Source: Nitrospinota bacterium | GTDB lineage: Bacteria > Nitrospinota_A > UBA7883 > JACRGQ01 | Assembly (NCBI GenBank): GCA_016217735.1 | Contig: JACRGQ010000073.1 | Location: forward strand, 1 to 33,853 | Length of the DNA stretch: 33,853 nt | Direction of reading: 5' to 3' | Shown here: positions 33,833-33,853 of the stretch, piece after piece | Position numbering within the stretch: the stretch's first letter is position 1 | Layout: the number at the start of each line of letters is the position of its first letter | Made by a program: the position numbers and the translations under genes | Notes under the pieces: model-generated | The model's input: only the letters and a program-made list of their open reading frames with translations | Told to the model about the DNA's origin: nothing | The model's database searches: none

Positions 33833-33853
33833 CTTCCGACAGACTCTGAACCG

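Overview
The window reads as chromosomal DNA of a Gram-negative, moderately GC-rich bacterium. Signal-peptide YceI proteins and an RND/MMPL exporter support an outer membrane. It carries the replication-origin neighbourhood: dnaA, gyrB, parA, parB, two perfect parS palindromes and DnaA-box clusters. The gene mix (sulfur-carrier cysteine synthesis, B12-dependent radical SAM enzymes, a U32 protein, an aldolase-type microcompartment) suits a metabolically versatile lineage of the deltaproteobacterial or Nitrospinota kind, but no 16S gene is present and the phylum cannot be fixed from this sequence.

Layout. (1) 1-1000: the 5' end of a divergent gene and a TetR regulator with a good sigma70-type promoter. 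(2) 1023-10358, plus strand: a type II NADH dehydrogenase followed by a tightly packed run of a B12-type radical SAM enzyme, an RND/MMPL exporter, a periplasmic YceI lipid-binding protein, a U32 Fe-S protein, a second radical SAM enzyme and a type III polyketide synthase. I read this as an undescribed lipid pathway, possibly for a polyketide-derived quinone or phenolic lipid. (3) 10428-15304, minus strand: a solitary DUF4258 gene, then one operon for sulfur assimilation encoding threonine synthase, a ThiS/MoaD-like carrier, a MoeB/ThiF activator, two DsrE-family proteins, a cysteine synthase, a DsrH/TusB-like protein and a TusA-like protein. (4) 15305-15737: an AT-rich gap with two outward-facing promoters. 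(5) 15738-22713, plus strand: a bacterial microcompartment (BMC) operon with an RpiR/SIS regulator, five classes of shell part (double-ring BMC-T, BMC-H, PduT-like BMC-T, three BMC-P), an aldehyde dehydrogenase, a PduS-like flavo-Fe-S protein and a class II aldolase with a cargo tail. (6) 22714-25102: terminator, inverted repeat and a two-part replication origin on either side of an Rrf2 regulator-dnaA pair. (7) 25103-30300: gyrB, an SDR, parB, parA and the parS sites. (8) 30307-33853: an IspH-UbiA fusion, then a MarR regulator with matching operators in front of itself and of a YceI/membrane-protein pair, and finally hairpin repeats.

How the parts work together. In the BMC the aldolase should split a phosphorylated sugar to an aldehyde inside the shell, the aldehyde dehydrogenase oxidises it, and the PduS/PduT pair could pass electrons out through the shell. 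In the sulfur operon TusA and DsrEFH-like proteins could hand persulfide sulfur to the MoeB-activated carrier, whose thiocarboxylate would feed the cysteine synthase. In the lipid cluster the polyketide synthase would make the core, the U32 and radical SAM enzymes would modify it without oxygen, and YceI and the exporter would handle the product at the envelope. These pathway assignments are inferences from family membership and gene order.
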